64,000 nucleotides of DNA from Galeopsis tetrahit. Its lineage: Eukaryota; Streptophyta; Magnoliopsida; Lamiales; Lamiaceae. The position numbers and the translations under genes were made by a program. The notes under the pieces are model-generated. The model was not told where the DNA came from. It searched no databases and worked only from the letters and a program-made list of their open reading frames with translations. Shown piece after piece: positions 13,046-27,690 of the stretch; positions within the stretch are counted from its first letter, which is position 1; each line of letters opens with the position of its first letter. The stretch lies in contig CAVLYN010000095.1 of NCBI GenBank assembly GCA_963675135.1, forward strand, positions 1-64,000. Direction: 5' to 3'.

Positions 13046-16000
13046 GTCGCCCATAGCCAAATTGCGCGCACGCTTGTGCGCCGTTTTTACAAAGTTTTCA
13101 GATTGCCTCCCGGGTTTGCATTTTCCACTGAATTGGCCATAGAATCAATTGTGTCGAGAAAGTTTTTGAATTTGAGGCCTCGAGTGCGAAGTTTTTGACG
13201 TCGTCGCCCATAACCAAACTTGCGCGCATGGATGTTTGCCTTTTTACAAAGTTTTCAGATTGCCTCCTAAGTTTGCATCCCTCACTGAATTGGCATTAGA
13301 ATCAATTGTGTCGAGACGGTTTTTGAATTTGAGGCCTCGGGTGTAGAGTTTTTGACGTCGTCGCCCATAGCCAAACTTGCGCGCATGGTTGTGTGCCGTT
13401 TTTTCAAAGTTTTCAGATTGCCTCGAAGGTTTGCATACCTCACTGAATTGGCCATAGAATCAATTGTGTCGAGAAAGTTTTTGAATTTGAGGCCTCGGGT
13501 GCGAAGTTTTTGACGTCGTCGCCTATAGCCAAACTTGCGCGCATGGATGTTTGCCGTTTTTACAAAGTTTTCAGATTGCCTCCTAGGTTTGCATCTCTCA
13601 CTGAATTGGCCTTAGAATCAATTGTGTCGAGACAGTTTTTGAATTTGAGGCCTCGGGTGCGGAGTTTTTGACGTCGTCCCCCATAGCCAAATTACGCGCA
13701 TGCTTGTGTGCCGTTTTTACAAAGTTTTCAGATTGCCTCTCGGGTTTGCATTTCCCACTGAATTGGCCATAGAATCAATTGTGTCGAGAAAGTTTTTGAA
13801 TTTGAGGCCTCGGGTGCGAAGTTTTTGACGTCGTCGCCCATAGCCAAACTTGCGCGCACGGATGTTTGCCGTTTTTACAAAGTTTTCAGATTGCCTCCTA
13901 GGTTTGCATCCCTCACTGAATTGGCCTTAGAATCAATTATGTCGAGACGGTTTTTGAATTTGAGGCCTCGGGTGCAGAGTTTTTGACGTCGTCGCCCATA
14001 GCCAAATTGCGCGCACGCTTATGCGCCGTTTTTACAAAGTTTTCAGATTGCCTCCTGGGTTTGCATATCCCACTTAATTGGCCATAGAATCAATTGTGTC
14101 GAGAAAGTTTTTGAATTTGAGGCCTCGGGTGCGAAGTTTTTGACGTCGTCGCCTATAGCCAAACTTGCGCGCATGGATGTTTGCCGTTTTTACAAAGTTT
14201 TCAGATTGCCTCCTAGGTTTGCATCTCTCACTGAATTGGCCTTAGAATCAATTGTGTCGAGACAGTTTTTGAATTTGAGGCCTCGGGTGCGGAGTTTTTG
14301 ACGTCGTCCCCCATAGCCAAATTGCGCGCATGCTTGTGTGCCGTTTTTACAAAGTTTTCAGATTGCCTCTCGGGTTTGCATTTCCCACTGAATTGGCCAT
14401 AGAATCAATTGTGTCGAGAAAGTTTTTGAATTTGAGGCCTCGGGTGTGAAGTTTTTGACGTCGTCGCCCATAGCCAAACTTGCGCGCACGGATGTTTGCC
14501 GTTTTTACAAAGTTTTCAGATTGCCTCCTAGGTTTGCATCCCTCACTGAATTGGCCTTAGAATCAATTATGTCGAGACGGTTTTTGAATTTGAGGCCTCG
14601 GGTGCAGAGTTTTTGACGTCGTCGCCCATAGCCAAATTGCGCGCACGCTTATGCGCCGTTTTTACAAAGTTTTCAGATTGCCTCCCGGGTTTGAACTTCC
14701 CACTAAATTGGCCATAGAATCAATTGTGTCGAGAAAGTTTTTGAATTTGAGGCCTCAGGTGCGAAGTTTTTGACGTCGTCGCCCATAGCCAAACTTGAGC
14801 GCATGGATGTTTGCCGTTTTTACAAAGTTTTCAGATTGCCTCCTAGGTTTGCATCCCTCACTGAATTGGCCTTAGAATCAATTGTGTCAAGACGGTTTTT
14901 GAATTTGAGGCCTCGGGTGCAGAGTTTTTGACGTCGTCGCCTATAGCCAAATTGCGCGCATGCTTGTGCGCCGTTTTTACAAAGTTTTCAGATTGCCTCC
15001 CGGGTTTGCATTTCCCACTGAATTGGCCATAGAATCAATTGTGTCGAGACGGTTTTTGAATTTGAGGCCTCGGGTGCGTAGTTTTTGACGTCGTCGCCCA
15101 TAGCCAAACTTGCGTGCATGGTTGTGTGCCGTTTTTACAAAGTTTTCAGATTGCCTCGAAGGTTTGCATCCCTCACTGAATTGGCCTTAAAATCAATTGT
15201 GTCGAGACGGTTTTTGAATTTGAGGCCTCGGGTGTAGAGTTTTTGACGTCGTCGCCCATAGCCAAATTGCGCGCACGCTTGTGCGTCGTTTTTACAAAGT
15301 TTTCAGATTGTCTCCCGGGTTTGCATTTTCCACTGAATTGGCCATAGAATCAATTGTGTCGAGAAAGTTTTTGAATTTGAGGCCTCGAGTGCGATGTTTT
15401 TGACGTCGTCGCCCATAGCCAAACTTGCGCGCATGGATGTTTGCCGTTTTTACAAAGTTTTCAGATTGCCTCCTAGGTTTGCATCCCTCACTGAATTGGC
15501 ATTAGAATCAATTGTGTCGAGACGGTTTTTGAATTTGAGGCCTCGGGTGCAGAGTTTTTGACGTCGTCGCCCATAGCCAAACTTGCGCGCATGGTTGTGT
15601 GCCGTTTTTACAAAGTTTTCAGATTGCCTCGAAGGTTTGCATCCCTCACTGAATTGGACATAGAATCAATTGTGTCGAGACGGTTTTTGAATTTGAGGCC
15701 TCGGGTGCAGAGTTTTGACGTCGTCGCCCATAGCCAAACTTGCGCGCATGGTTGTGTGCAGTTTTTACAAAGTTTTCAGATTGTCTTCCGTGTTTGCATC
15801 CCTCACTGAATTGGCCATAGAATCAATTGTGTCGAGACGGTTTTTGGATTTGAGGCCTCGGGTGCGGAGTTTTTGACGTTGTCGCCCATAGCCAAACTTG
15901 CGTGCATGGTTGTGTGCCGTTTTTACAAAGTTTTCAGATTACCTCGAAGGTTTGCATCCCTCACTGAATTGGACATAGAATCAATTGTGTCGAGACGGTT

Positions 16001-17605
16001 TTTGAATTTGAGGCCTCGGGTGCAGAGTTTTTGACGTCGTCGCCCATAGACAAATTGCGCGCATGCTTGTGCGCCGTTTTTACAAAGTTTTCAGATTGCC
16101 TCCCGGGTTTGCATTTCCCACTGAATTGGCCATAGAATCAATTGTGTCGAGAAAGTTTTTGAATTTGAGGCCTCGAGTGCGATGTTTTTGACGTCGTCGC
16201 CCATAGCCAAACTTGCGCGCATGGATGTTTGACGTTTTTACAAAGTTTTCAGATTGCCTCCTAGGTTTGCATCCCTCACTGAATTGGCCTTAGAATCAAT
16301 TGTGTCGAGACGGTTTTTGAATTTGAGGCCTCGGGTGCAGAGTTTTTGACGTCGTCGCCCATAGCCAAATTGCGCGCATGCTTGTGTGCCGTTTTTACAA
16401 AGTTTTCAGATTGCCTCTCGGGTTTGCATTTCCCACTGAATTGGCCATAGAATCAATTGTGTCGAGAAAGTTTTTGAATTTGAGGCCTCGGGTGCGAAGT
16501 TTTTGACGTCGTCGCCCATAGCCAAACTTGCGCGCACGGATGTTTGCCGTTTTTACAAAGTTTTCAGATTGCCTCCTAGGTTTGCATCCCTCACTGAATT
16601 GGCCTTAGAATCAATTATGTCGAGACGGTTTTTGAATTTGAGGCCTCGGGTGCAGAGTTTTTGACGTCGTCGCCCATAGCCAAATTGCGCGCACGCTTAT
16701 GCGCCGTTTTTACAAAGTTTTCAGATTGCCTCCCGGGTTTGAACTTCCCACTAAATTGGCCATAGAATCAATTGTGTCGAGAAAGTTTTTGAATTTGAGG
16801 CCTCAGGTGCGATGTTTTTGACGTCGTCGCCCATAGCCAAACTTGAGCGCATGGATGTTTGCCGTTTTTACAAAGTTTTCAGATTGCCTCCTAGGTTTGC
16901 ATCCCTCACTGAATTGGCCTTAGAATCAATTGTGTCAAGACGGTTTTTGAATTTGAGGCCTCGGGTGCAGAGTTTTTGACGTCGTCGCCTATAGCCAAAT
17001 TGCGCGCATGCTTGTGCGCCGTTTTTACAAAGTTTTCAGATTGCCTCCCGGGTTTGCATTTCCCACTGAATTGGCCATAGAATCAATTGTGTCGAGACGG
17101 TTTTTGAATTTGAGGCCTCGGGTGCGTAGTTTTTGACGTCGTCGCCCATAGCCAAACTTGCGTGCATGGTTGTGTGCCGTTTTTACAAAGTTTTCAGATT
17201 GCCTCGAAGTTTTGCATCCCTCACTGAATTGGCCTTAAAATCAATTGTGTCGAGACGGTTTTTGAATTTGAGGCCTCGGGTGTAGAGTTTTTGACGTCGT
17301 CGCCCATAGCCAAATTGCGCGCACGCTTGTGCGTCGTTTTTATAAAGTTTTCAGATTGTCTCCCGGGTTTGCATTTTCCACTGAATTGGCCATAGAATCA
17401 ATTATGTCGAGAAAGTTTTTGAATTTGAGGCCTCGAGTGCGATGTTTTTGACGTCGTCGCCCATAGCCAAACTTGCGCGCATGGATGTTTGCCGTTTTTA
17501 CAAAGTTTTCAGATTGCCTCCTAGGTTTGCATCCCTCACTGAATTGGCATTAGAATCAATTGTGTCGAGACGGTTTTTGAATTTGAGGCCTCGGGTGCAG
17601 AGTTT

Positions 17606-20600
17606 TTGACGTCGTCGCCCATAGCCAAACTTGCGCGCATGGTTGTGTGCCGTTTTTACAAAGTTTTCAGATTGCCTCGAAGGTTTGCATCCCTCACTGA
17701 ATTGGACATAGAATCAATTGTGTCGAGACGGTTTTTGAATTTGAGGCCTCGGGTGCAGAGTTTTGACGTCGTCGCCCATAGCCAAACTTGCGCGCATGGT
17801 TGTGTGCAGTTTTTACAAAGTTTTCAGATTGTCTTCCGTGTTTGCATCCCTCACTGAATTGGCCATAGAATCAATTGTGTCGAGACGGTTTTTGGATTTG
17901 AGGCCTCGGGTGCGGAGTTTTTGACGTTGTCGCCCATAGCCAAACTTGCGTGCATGGTTGTGTGCCGTTTTTACAAAATTTTTCAGATTGCCTCGAAGGT
18001 TTGCATCCCTCACTGAATTGGACATAGAATCAATTGTGTCGAGACGGTTTTTGAATTTGAGGCCTCGGGTGCAGAGTTTTTGACGTCGTCGCCCATAGCC
18101 AAATTGCGCGCATGCTTGTGCGCCGTTTTTACAAAGTTTTCAGATTGCCTCCCGGGTTTGCATTTTCCACTTAATTGGCTATAGAATCAATTGTGTAGAG
18201 AAAGTTTTTGAATTTGAGGCCTCGAGTGCGAAGTTTTTGACGTCGTCGTCCATAGCCAAACTTGCGCGCATGGATGTTTGCCGTTTTTACAAAGTTTTCA
18301 GATTGCCTCCTAGGTTTGCATCCCTCACTGAATTCGCATTAGAATCAATTGTGTCGAGACGGTTTTTGAATTTGAGGCCTCGGGTGCAGAGTTTTTGACG
18401 TCGTCGCCCATAGCCAAACTTGCGCGCATGCTTGTGCGCCGTTTTTACAAAGTTTTCAGATTGCCTCCCAGGTTTGAATTTTCCACTGAATTGGCCATAG
18501 AATCAATTGTGTCGAGAAAATTTTTGAATTTGAGGCCTCGAGTGCGAAGTTTTTGACGTCGTCGCCCATAGCCAAACTTGCGCGCATGGATGTTTGCCTT
18601 TTTACAAAGTTTTCAGATTGCCTCCTAGGTTTGCATCCCTCACTGAATTGGCATTAGAATCAATTGTGTCGAGACGGTTTTTGAATTTGAGGCCTCGGGT
18701 GTAGAGTTTTTGACGTCGTCGCCCATAGCCAAACTTGCGCGCATGGTTGTGTACCGTTTTTACAAAGTTTTCAGATTGCCTCGAAGGTTTGCATACCTCA
18801 CTGAATTGGACATAGAATCAATTGTGTCGAGACGGTTTTTGAATTTGAGGCCTCGGGTGCAGAGTTTTTGACGTCGTCGCCCATAGCCAAACTTGCGCGC
18901 ATGGTTGTGTGCAGTTTTTACAAAGTTTTCAGATTGTCTTCCGGGTTTGCATCCCTCACTGAATTGGCCATAGAATCAATTGTGTCGAGACGGTTTTTGA
19001 ATTTGAGGCCTCGGGTGCGGAGTTTTTGACGTCGTTGCCCATAGCCAAACTTGCGTGCATGGTTGTGTGCCGTTTTTACAAAGTTTTAAGATTGCCTCGA
19101 AGGTTTGCATCCCTCACTGAATTGGACATAGAATCAATTGTGTCTAGACGGTTTTTGAATTTGAGGCCTCGGGTGCAGAGTTTTTGACGTCGTCGCCCAT
19201 TGCCAATTTGCGCGCACGCTTATGCTCCGTTTTTACAAAGTTTTCAGATTGCCTCCCGGGTTTGAATTTCCCACTAAATTAGCCATAGAATCAATTGTGT
19301 CGAGAAAGTTTTTGAATTTGAGGCCTCGAGTGCGAAGTTTTTGACGTCGTCGCCCATAGCCAAACTTGCGCGCATGGATGTTTGCCGTTTTTACAAAGTT
19401 TTCAGATTGCCTCCTAGGTTTGCATCCCTCACTGAATTGGCATTAGAATCAATTGTGTCGAGACGATTTTTGAATTTGAGGCCTCGAGTGCAGAGTTTTT
19501 GACGTCGTCGCCCATAGCCAATTTGCGCGCACGCTTATGCGCCGTTTTTACAAATTTTTCAGATTGCCTCCCGGGTTTGAATCTCCCACTAAATTGGCCA
19601 TAGAATCAATTGTGTCGAGAAAGTTTTTGAATTTGAGGCCTCGGGTGCGAAGTTTTTGACGTCGTCGCCCATAGCCAAACTTGCGCGCATGGATGTTTGC
19701 CGTTTTTACAAAGTTTCCAGATTGCCTCCTAGGTTTGCATCCCTCACTGAATTGGCCTTAGAATCAATTGTGTCGAGACGGTTTTTGAATTTGAGGCCTC
19801 GGGTGCAGAGTTTTTGACGTCGTCGCCCATAGCCAAATTGCGCGCATGCTTGTGCGCCGTTTTTACAAAGTTTTCAGATTGCCTCCCGGGTTTGCATTTT
19901 CCACTGAATTGGCCATAGAATCAATTGTGTCGAGAAAGTTTTTGAATTTGAGGCCTCGAGTGCGAAGTTTTTGACGTCGTCGTCCATAGCCAAACTTGCG
20001 CGCATGGATGTTTGTCGTTTTTACAAAGTTTTCAGATTGCCTCCTAGGTTTGCATCCCTCACTGAATTCGCATTAGAATCAATTGTGTCGAGACGGTTTT
20101 TGAATTTGAGGCCTCGGGTGCAGAGTTTTTGACGTCGTGGCCCATAGCCAAACTTGCGCGCATGCTTGTGCGCCGTTTTTACAAAGTTTTCAGATTGCCT
20201 CCCAGGTTTGCATTTTCCACTGAATTGGCCATAGAATCAATTGTGTCGAGAAAATTTTTGAATTTGAGGCCTCGAGTGTGAAGTTTTTGACGTCGTCGCC
20301 CATAGCCAAACTTGCGCGCATGGATGTTTGCCTTTTTACAAAGTTTTCAGATTGCCTCCTAGGTTTGCATCCCTCACTGAATTGGCATTAGAATCAATTG
20401 TGTCGAGACGGTTTTTGAATTTGAGGCCTCGGGTGTAGAGTTTTTGACGTCGTCGCCCATAGCCAAACTTGGGCGCATGGTTGTGTGCCGTTTTTACAAA
20501 GTTTTCAGATTGCCTCGAAGGTTTGCATACCTCACTGAATTGGACATAAAATCAATTGTGTCGAGACGGTTTTTGAATTTGAGGCCTCGGGTGCAGAGTT

Positions 20601-23600
20601 TTTGACGTCGTCGCCCATAGCCAAACTTGCGCGCATGGTTGTGTGCAGTTTTTACAAAGTTTTCAGATTGTCTTCCGGGTTTGCATCCCTCACTGAATTG
20701 GCCATAGAATCAATTGTGTCGAGACGGTTTTTGAATTTGAGGCCTCGGGTGCAGAGTTTTTGACGTCGTCGCCCATAGCCAATTTGCGCACGCTTATGCT
20801 CCGTTTTTACAAAGTTTTTAGATTGCCTCTCGGGTTTGAATTTCCCACTAAATTAGCCATAGAATCAATTGTGTCGAGAAAGTTTTTGAATTTGAGGCCT
20901 CGAGTGCGAAGTTTTTGACGTCGTCGCCTATAGCCAAACGTGCGCGCATGGATGTTTGCCGTTTTTACAAAGTTTTCAGATTGCCTCCTAGGTTTGCATC
21001 CCTCACTGAATTGGCATTAGAATCAATTGTGTCGAGACGGTTTTTGAATTTGAGGCCTCGGGTGCAGAGTTTTTGACGTCGTCGCCCATAGCCAAACTTG
21101 CGCGCATGGTTGTGTGCCGTTTTTACAAAGTTTTCAGATTGCCTCGAAGGTTTGCATCCCTCACTGAATTGGACATAGAATCAATTGTGTCGAGACGGTT
21201 TTTGAATTTGAGGCCTCGGGTGCAGAGTTTTGACGTCGTCGCCCATAGCCAAACTTGCGCGCATGGTTGTGTGCAGTTTTTACAAAGTTTTCAGATTGTC
21301 TTCCGTGTTTGCATCCCTCACTGAATTGGCCATAGAATCAATTGTGTCGAGACGGTTTTTGGATTTGAGGCCTCGGGTGCGGAGTTTTTGACGTTGTCGC
21401 CCATAGCCAAACTTGCGTGCATGGTTGTGTGCCGTTTTTACAAAGTTTTCAGATTGCCTCGAAGGTTTGCATCCCTCACTGAATTGGACATAGAATCAAT
21501 TGTGTCGAGACGGTTTTTGAATTTGAGGCCTCGGGTGCAGAGTTTTTGACGTCGTCGCCCATAGCCAAATTGCGCGCATGCTTGTGCGCCGTTTTTACAA
21601 AGTTTTCAGATTGCCTCCCGGGTTTGCATTTTCCACTTAATTGGCTATAGAATCAATTGTGTAGAGAAAGTTTTTGAATTTGAGGCCTCGAGTGCGAAGT
21701 TTTTGACGTCGTCGTCCATAGCCAAACTTGCGCGCATGGATGTTTGCCGTTTTTACAAAGTTTTCAGATTGCCTCCTAGGTTTGCATCCCTCACTGAATT
21801 CGCATTAGAATCAATTGTGTCGAGACGGTTTTTGAATTTGAGGCCTCGGGTGCAGAGTTTTTGACGTCGTCGCCCATAGCCAAACTTGCGCGCATGCTTG
21901 TGCGCCGTTTTTACAGAGTTTTCAGATTGCCTCCCAGGTTTGAATTTTCCACTGAATTGGCCATAGAATCAATTGTGTCGAGAAAATTTTTGAATTTGAG
22001 GCCTCGAGTGCGAAGTTTTTGACGTCGTCGCCCATAGCCAAACTTGCGCGCATGGATGTTTGCCTTTTTACAAAGTTTTCAGATTGCCTCCTAGGTTTGC
22101 ATCCCTCACTGAATTGGCATTAGAATCAATTGTGTCGAGACGGTTTTTGAATTTGAGGCCTCGGGTGTAGAGTTTTTGACGTCGTCGCCCATAGCCAAAC
22201 TTGCGCGCATGGTTGTGTGCCGTTTTTACAAAGTTTTCAGATTGCCTCGAAGGTTTGCATACCTCACTGAATTGGACATAGAATCAATTGTGTCGAGACG
22301 GTTTTTGAATTTGAGGCCTCGGGTGCAGAGTTTTTGACGTCGTCGCCCATAGCCAAACTTGCGCGCATGGTTGTGTGCAGTTTTTACAAAGTTTTCAGAT
22401 TGTCTTCCGGGTTTGCATCCCTCACTGAATTGGCCATAGAATCAATTGTGTCGAGACGGTTTTTGAATTTGAGGCCTCGGGTGCGGAGTTTTTGACGTCG
22501 TCGCCCATAGCCAAACTTGCGTGCATGGTTGTGTGCCGTTTTTACAAAGTTTTAAGATTGCCTCGAAGGTTTGCATCCCTCACTGAATTGGACATAGAAT
22601 CAATTGTGTCGAGACGGTTTTTGAATTTGAGGCCTCGGGTGCAGAGTTTTTGACGTCGTCGCCCATTGCCAATTTGCGCGCACGCTTATGCTCCGTTTTT
22701 ACAAAGTTTTCAGATTGCCTCCCGGGTTTGAATTTCCCACTAAATTAGCCATAGAATCAATTGTGTCGAGAAAGTTTTTGAATTTGAGGCCTCGAGTGCG
22801 AAGTTTTTGACGTCGTCGCCCATAGCCAAACTTGCGCGCATGGATGTTTGCCGTTTTTACAAAGTTTTCAGATTGCCTCCTAGGTTTGCATCCCTCACTG
22901 AATTGGCATTAGAATCAATTGTGTCGAGACGATTTTTGAATTTGAGGCCTCGAGTGCAGAGTTTTTGACGTCGTCGCCCATAGCCAATTTGCGCGCATGC
23001 TTATGCGCCGTTTTTACAAATTTTTCAGATTGCCTCCCGGGTTTGAATTTCCCACTAAATTGGCCATAGAATCAATTGTGTCGAGAAAGTTTTTGAATTT
23101 GAGGCCTCGGGTGCGAAGTTTTTGACGTCGTCGCCCATAGCCAAACTTGCGCGCATGGATGTTTGCCGTTTTTACAAAGTTTTCAGATTGCCTCCTAGGT
23201 TTGCATCCCTCACTGAATTGGCCTTAGAATCAATTGTGTCGAGACGGTTTTTGAATTTGAGGCCTCGGGTGCAGAGTTTTTGACGTCGTCGCCCATAGCC
23301 AAATTGCGCGCATGCTTGTGCGCCGTTTTTACAAAGTTTTCAGATTGCCTCCCGGGTTTGCATTTTCCACTGAATTGGCCATAGAATCAATTGTGTCGAG
23401 AAAGTTTTTGAATTTGAGGCCTCGAGTGCGAAGTTTTTGACGTCGTCGTCCATAGCCAAACTTGCGCGCATGGATGTTTGTCGTTTTTACAAAGTTTTCA
23501 GATTGCCTCATAGGTTTGCATCCCTCACTGAATTCGCATTAGAATCAATTGTGTCGAGACGGTTTTTGAATTTGAGGCCTCGGGTGCAGAGTTTTTGACG

Positions 23601-26600
23601 TCGTGGCCCATAGCCAAACTTGCGCGCATGCTTGTGCGCCGTTTTTACAAAGTTTTCAGATTGCCTCCCAGGTTTGCATTTTCCACTGAATTGGCCATAG
23701 AATCAATTGTGTCGAGAAAATTTTTGAATTTGAGGCCTCGAGTGTGAAGTTTTTGACGTCGTCGCCCATAGCCAAACTTGCGCGCATGGATGTTTGCCTT
23801 TTTACAAAGTTTTCAGATTGCCTCCTAGGTTTGCATCCCTCACTGAATTGGCATTAGAATCAATTGTGTCGAGACGGTTTTTGAATTTGAGGCCTCGGGT
23901 GTAGAGTTTTTGACGTCGTCGCCCATAGCCAAACTTGCGCGCATGGTTGTGTGCCGTTTTTACAAAGTTTTCAGATTGCCTCGAAGGTTTGCATACCTCA
24001 CTGAATTGGACATAAAATCAATTGTGTCGAGACGGTTTTTGAATTTGAGGCCTCGGGTGCAGAGTTTTTGACGTCGTCGCCCATAGCCAATCTTGCGCGC
24101 ATGGTTGTGTGCAGTTTTTACAAAGTTTTCAGATTGTCTTCCGGGTTTGCATCCCTCACTGAATTGGCCATAGAATCAATTGTGTCGAGACGGTTTTTGA
24201 ATTTGAGGCCTCGGGTGCAGAGTTTTTGACGTCGTCGCCCATAGCCAATTTGCGCACGCTTATGCTCCGTTTTTACAAAGTTTTTAGATTGCCTCTCGGG
24301 TTTGAATTTCCCACTAAATTAGCCATAGAATCAATTGTGTCGAGAAAGTTTTTGAATTTGAGGCCTCGAGTGCGAAGTTTTTGACGTCGTCGCCTATAGC
24401 CAAACGTGCGCGCATGGATGTTTGCCGTTTTTACAAAGTTTTCAGATTGCCTCCTAGGTTTGCATCCCTCACTGAATTGGCATTAGAATCAATTGTGTCG
24501 AGACGGTTTTTGAATTTGAGGCCTCGGGTGCAGAGTTTTTGACGTCGTCGCCCATAGCCAAACTTGCGCGCATGGTTGTGTGCCGTTTTTACAAAGTTTT
24601 CAGATTGCCTCGAAGGTTTGCATCCCTCACTGAATTGGACATAGAATCAATTGTGTCGAGACGGTTTTTGAATTTGAGGCCTCGGGTGCAGAGTTTTGAC
24701 GTCGTCGCCCATAGCCAAACTTGCGCGCATGGTTGTGTGCAGTTTTTACAAAGTTTTCAGATTGTCTTCCGTGTTTGCATCCCTCACTGAATTGGCCATA
24801 GAATCAATTGTGTCGAGACGGTTTTTGGATTTGAGGCCTCGGGTGCGGAGTTTTTGACGTTGTCGCCCATAGCCAAACTTGCGTGCATGGTTGTGTGCCG
24901 TTTTTACAAAGTTTTCAGATTGCCTCGAAGGTTTGCATCCCTCACTGAATTGGACATAGAATCAATTGTGTCGAGACGGTTTTTGAATTTGAGGCCTCGG
25001 GTGCAGAGTTTTTGACGTCGTCGCCCATAGCCAAATTGCGCGCATGCTTGTGCGCCGTTTTTACAAAGTTTTCAGATTGCCTCCCGGGTTTGCATTTTCC
25101 ACTTAATTGGCTATAGAATCAATTGTGTAGAGAAAGTTTTTGAATTTGAGGCCTCGAGTGCGAAGTTTTTGACGTCGTCGTCCATAGCCAAACTTGCGCG
25201 CATGGATGTTTGCCGTTTTTACAAAGTTTTCAGATTGCCTCCTAGGTTTGCATCCCTCACTGAATTCGCATTAGAATCAATTGTGTCGAGACGGTTTTTG
25301 AATTTGAGGCCTCGGGTGCAGAGTTTTTGACGTCGTCGCCCATAGCCAAACTTGCGCGCATGCTTGTGCGCCGTTTTTACAGAGTTTTCAGATTGCCTCC
25401 CAGGTTTGAATTTTCCACTGAATTGGCCATAGAATCAATTGTGTCGAGAAAATTTTTGAATTTGAGGCCTCGAGTGCGAAGTTTTTGACGTCGTCGCCCA
25501 TAGCCAAACTTGCGCGCATGGATGTTTGCCTTTTTACAAAGTTTTCAGATTGCCTCCTAGGTTTGCATCCCTCACTGAATTGGCATTAGAATCAATTGTG
25601 TCGAGACGGTTTTTGAATTTGAGGCCTCGGGTGTAGAGTTTTTGACGTCGTCGCCCATAGCCAAACTTGCGCGCATGGTTGTGTGCCGTTTTTACAAAGT
25701 TTTCAGATTGCCTCGAAGGTTTGCATACCTCACTGAATTGGACATAGAATCAATTGTGTCGAGACGGTTTTTGAATTTGAGGCCTCGGGTGCAGAGTTTT
25801 TGACGTCGTCGCCCATAGCCAAACTTGCGCGCATGGTTGTGTGCAGTTTTTACAAAGTTTTCAGATTGTCTTCCGGGTTTGCATCCCTCACTGAATTGGC
25901 CATAGAATCAATTGTGTCGAGACGGTTTTTGAATTTGAGGCCTCGGGTGCGGAGTTTTTGACGTCGTCGCCCATAGCCAAACTTGCGTGCATGGTTGTGT
26001 GCCGTTTTTACAAAGTTTTAAGATTGCCTCGAAGGTTTGCATCCCTCACTGAATTGGACATAGAATCAATTGTGTCGAGACGGTTTTTGAATTTGAGGCC
26101 TCGGGTGCAGAGTTTTTGACGTCGTCGCCCATTGCCAATTTGCGCGCACGCTTATGCTCCGTTTTTACAAAGTTTTCAGATTGCCTCCCGGGTTTGAATT
26201 TCCCACTAAATTAGCCATAGAATCAATTGTGTCGAGAAAGTTTTTGAATTTGAGGCCTCGAGTGCGAAGTTTTTGACGTCGTCGCCCATAGCCAAACTTG
26301 CGCGCATGGATGTTTGCCGTTTTTACAAAGTTTTCAGATTGCCTCCTAGGTTTGCATCCCTCACTGAATTGGCATTAGAATCAATTGTGTCGAGACGATT
26401 TTTGAATTTGAGGCCTCGAGTGCAGAGTTTTTGACGTCGTCGCCCATAGCCAATTTGCGCGCATGCTTATGCGCCGTTTTTACAAATTTTTCAGATTGCC
26501 TCCCGGGTTTGAATTTCCCACTAAATTGGCCATAGAATCAATTGTGTCGAGAAAGTTTTTGAATTTGAGGCCTCGGGTGCGAAGATTTTGACGTCGTCGC

Positions 26601-27690
26601 CCATAGCCAAACTTGCGCGCATGGATGTTTGCCGTTTTTACAAAGTTTTCAGATTGCCTCCTAGGTTTGCATCCCTCACTGAATTGGCCTTAGAATCAAT
26701 TGTGTCGAGACGGTTTTTGAATTTGAGGCCTCGGGTGCAGAGTTTTTGACGTCGTCGCCCATAGCCAAATTGCGCGCATGCTTGTGCGCCGTTTTTACAA
26801 AGTTTTCAGATTGCCTCCCGGGTTTGCATTTTCCACTGAATTGGCCATAGAATCAATTGTGTCGAGAAAGTTTTTGAATTTGAGGCCTCGAGTGCGAAGT
26901 TTTTGACGTCGTCGTCCATAGCCAAACTTGCGCGCATGGATGTTTGCCGTTTTTACAAAGTTTTCAGATTGCCTCCTAGGTTTGCATCCCTCACTGAATT
27001 CGCATTAGAATCAATTGTGTCGAGACGGTTTTTGAATTTGAGGCCTCGGGTGCAGAGTTTTTGACGTCGTGGCCCATAGCCAAACTTGCGCGCATGCTTG
27101 TGCGCCGTTTTTACAAAGTTTTCAGATTGCCTCCCAGGTTTGCATTTTCCACTGAATTGGCCATAGAATCAATTGTGTCGAGAAAATTTTTGAATTTGAG
27201 GCCTCGAGTGTGAAGTTTTTGACGTCGTCGCCCATAGCCAAACTTGCGCGCATGGATGTTTGCCTTTTTACAAAGTTTTCAGATTGCCTCCTAGGTTTGC
27301 ATCCCTCACTGAATTGGCATTAGAATCAATTGTGTCGAGACGGTTTTTGAATTTGAGGCCTCGGGTGTAGAGTTTTTGACGTCGTCGCCCATAGCCAAAC
27401 TTGCGCGCATGGTTGTGTGCCGTTTTTACAAAGTTTTCAGATTGCCTCGAAGGTTTGCATACCTCACTGAATTGGACATAAAATCAATTGTGTCGAGACG
27501 GTTTTTGAATTTGAGGCCTCGGGTGCAGAGTTTTTGACGTCGTCGCCCATAGCCAAACTTGCGCGCATGGTTGTGTGCAGTTTTTACAAAGTTTTCAGAT
27601 TGTCTTCCGGGTTTGCATCCCTCACTGAATTGGCCATAGAATCAATTGTGTCGAGACGGTTTTTGAATTTGAGGCCTCGGGTGCGGAGTT
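17606..27690. repeat. Triplicated 22-monomer (3,466-bp) higher-order repeat
   Basis: Three tandem copies begin at about 17,606, 21,073 and 24,539, at offsets of 3,467 and 3,466 bp (22 monomers). Markers in register include GCAGAGTTTTGACG with GTCTTCCGTGTTTG, CTATAGAATCAATTGTGTAG (about 18,179, 21,645 and 25,111) and TTTTTACAGAGTTTTC (about 21,911 and 25,377). Inside this unit strict A/B alternation breaks down: runs of type-A monomers occur, some with a GTGTGCAGTTTTTAC variant. The third copy loses register near 27,690. Confidence 0.8.
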
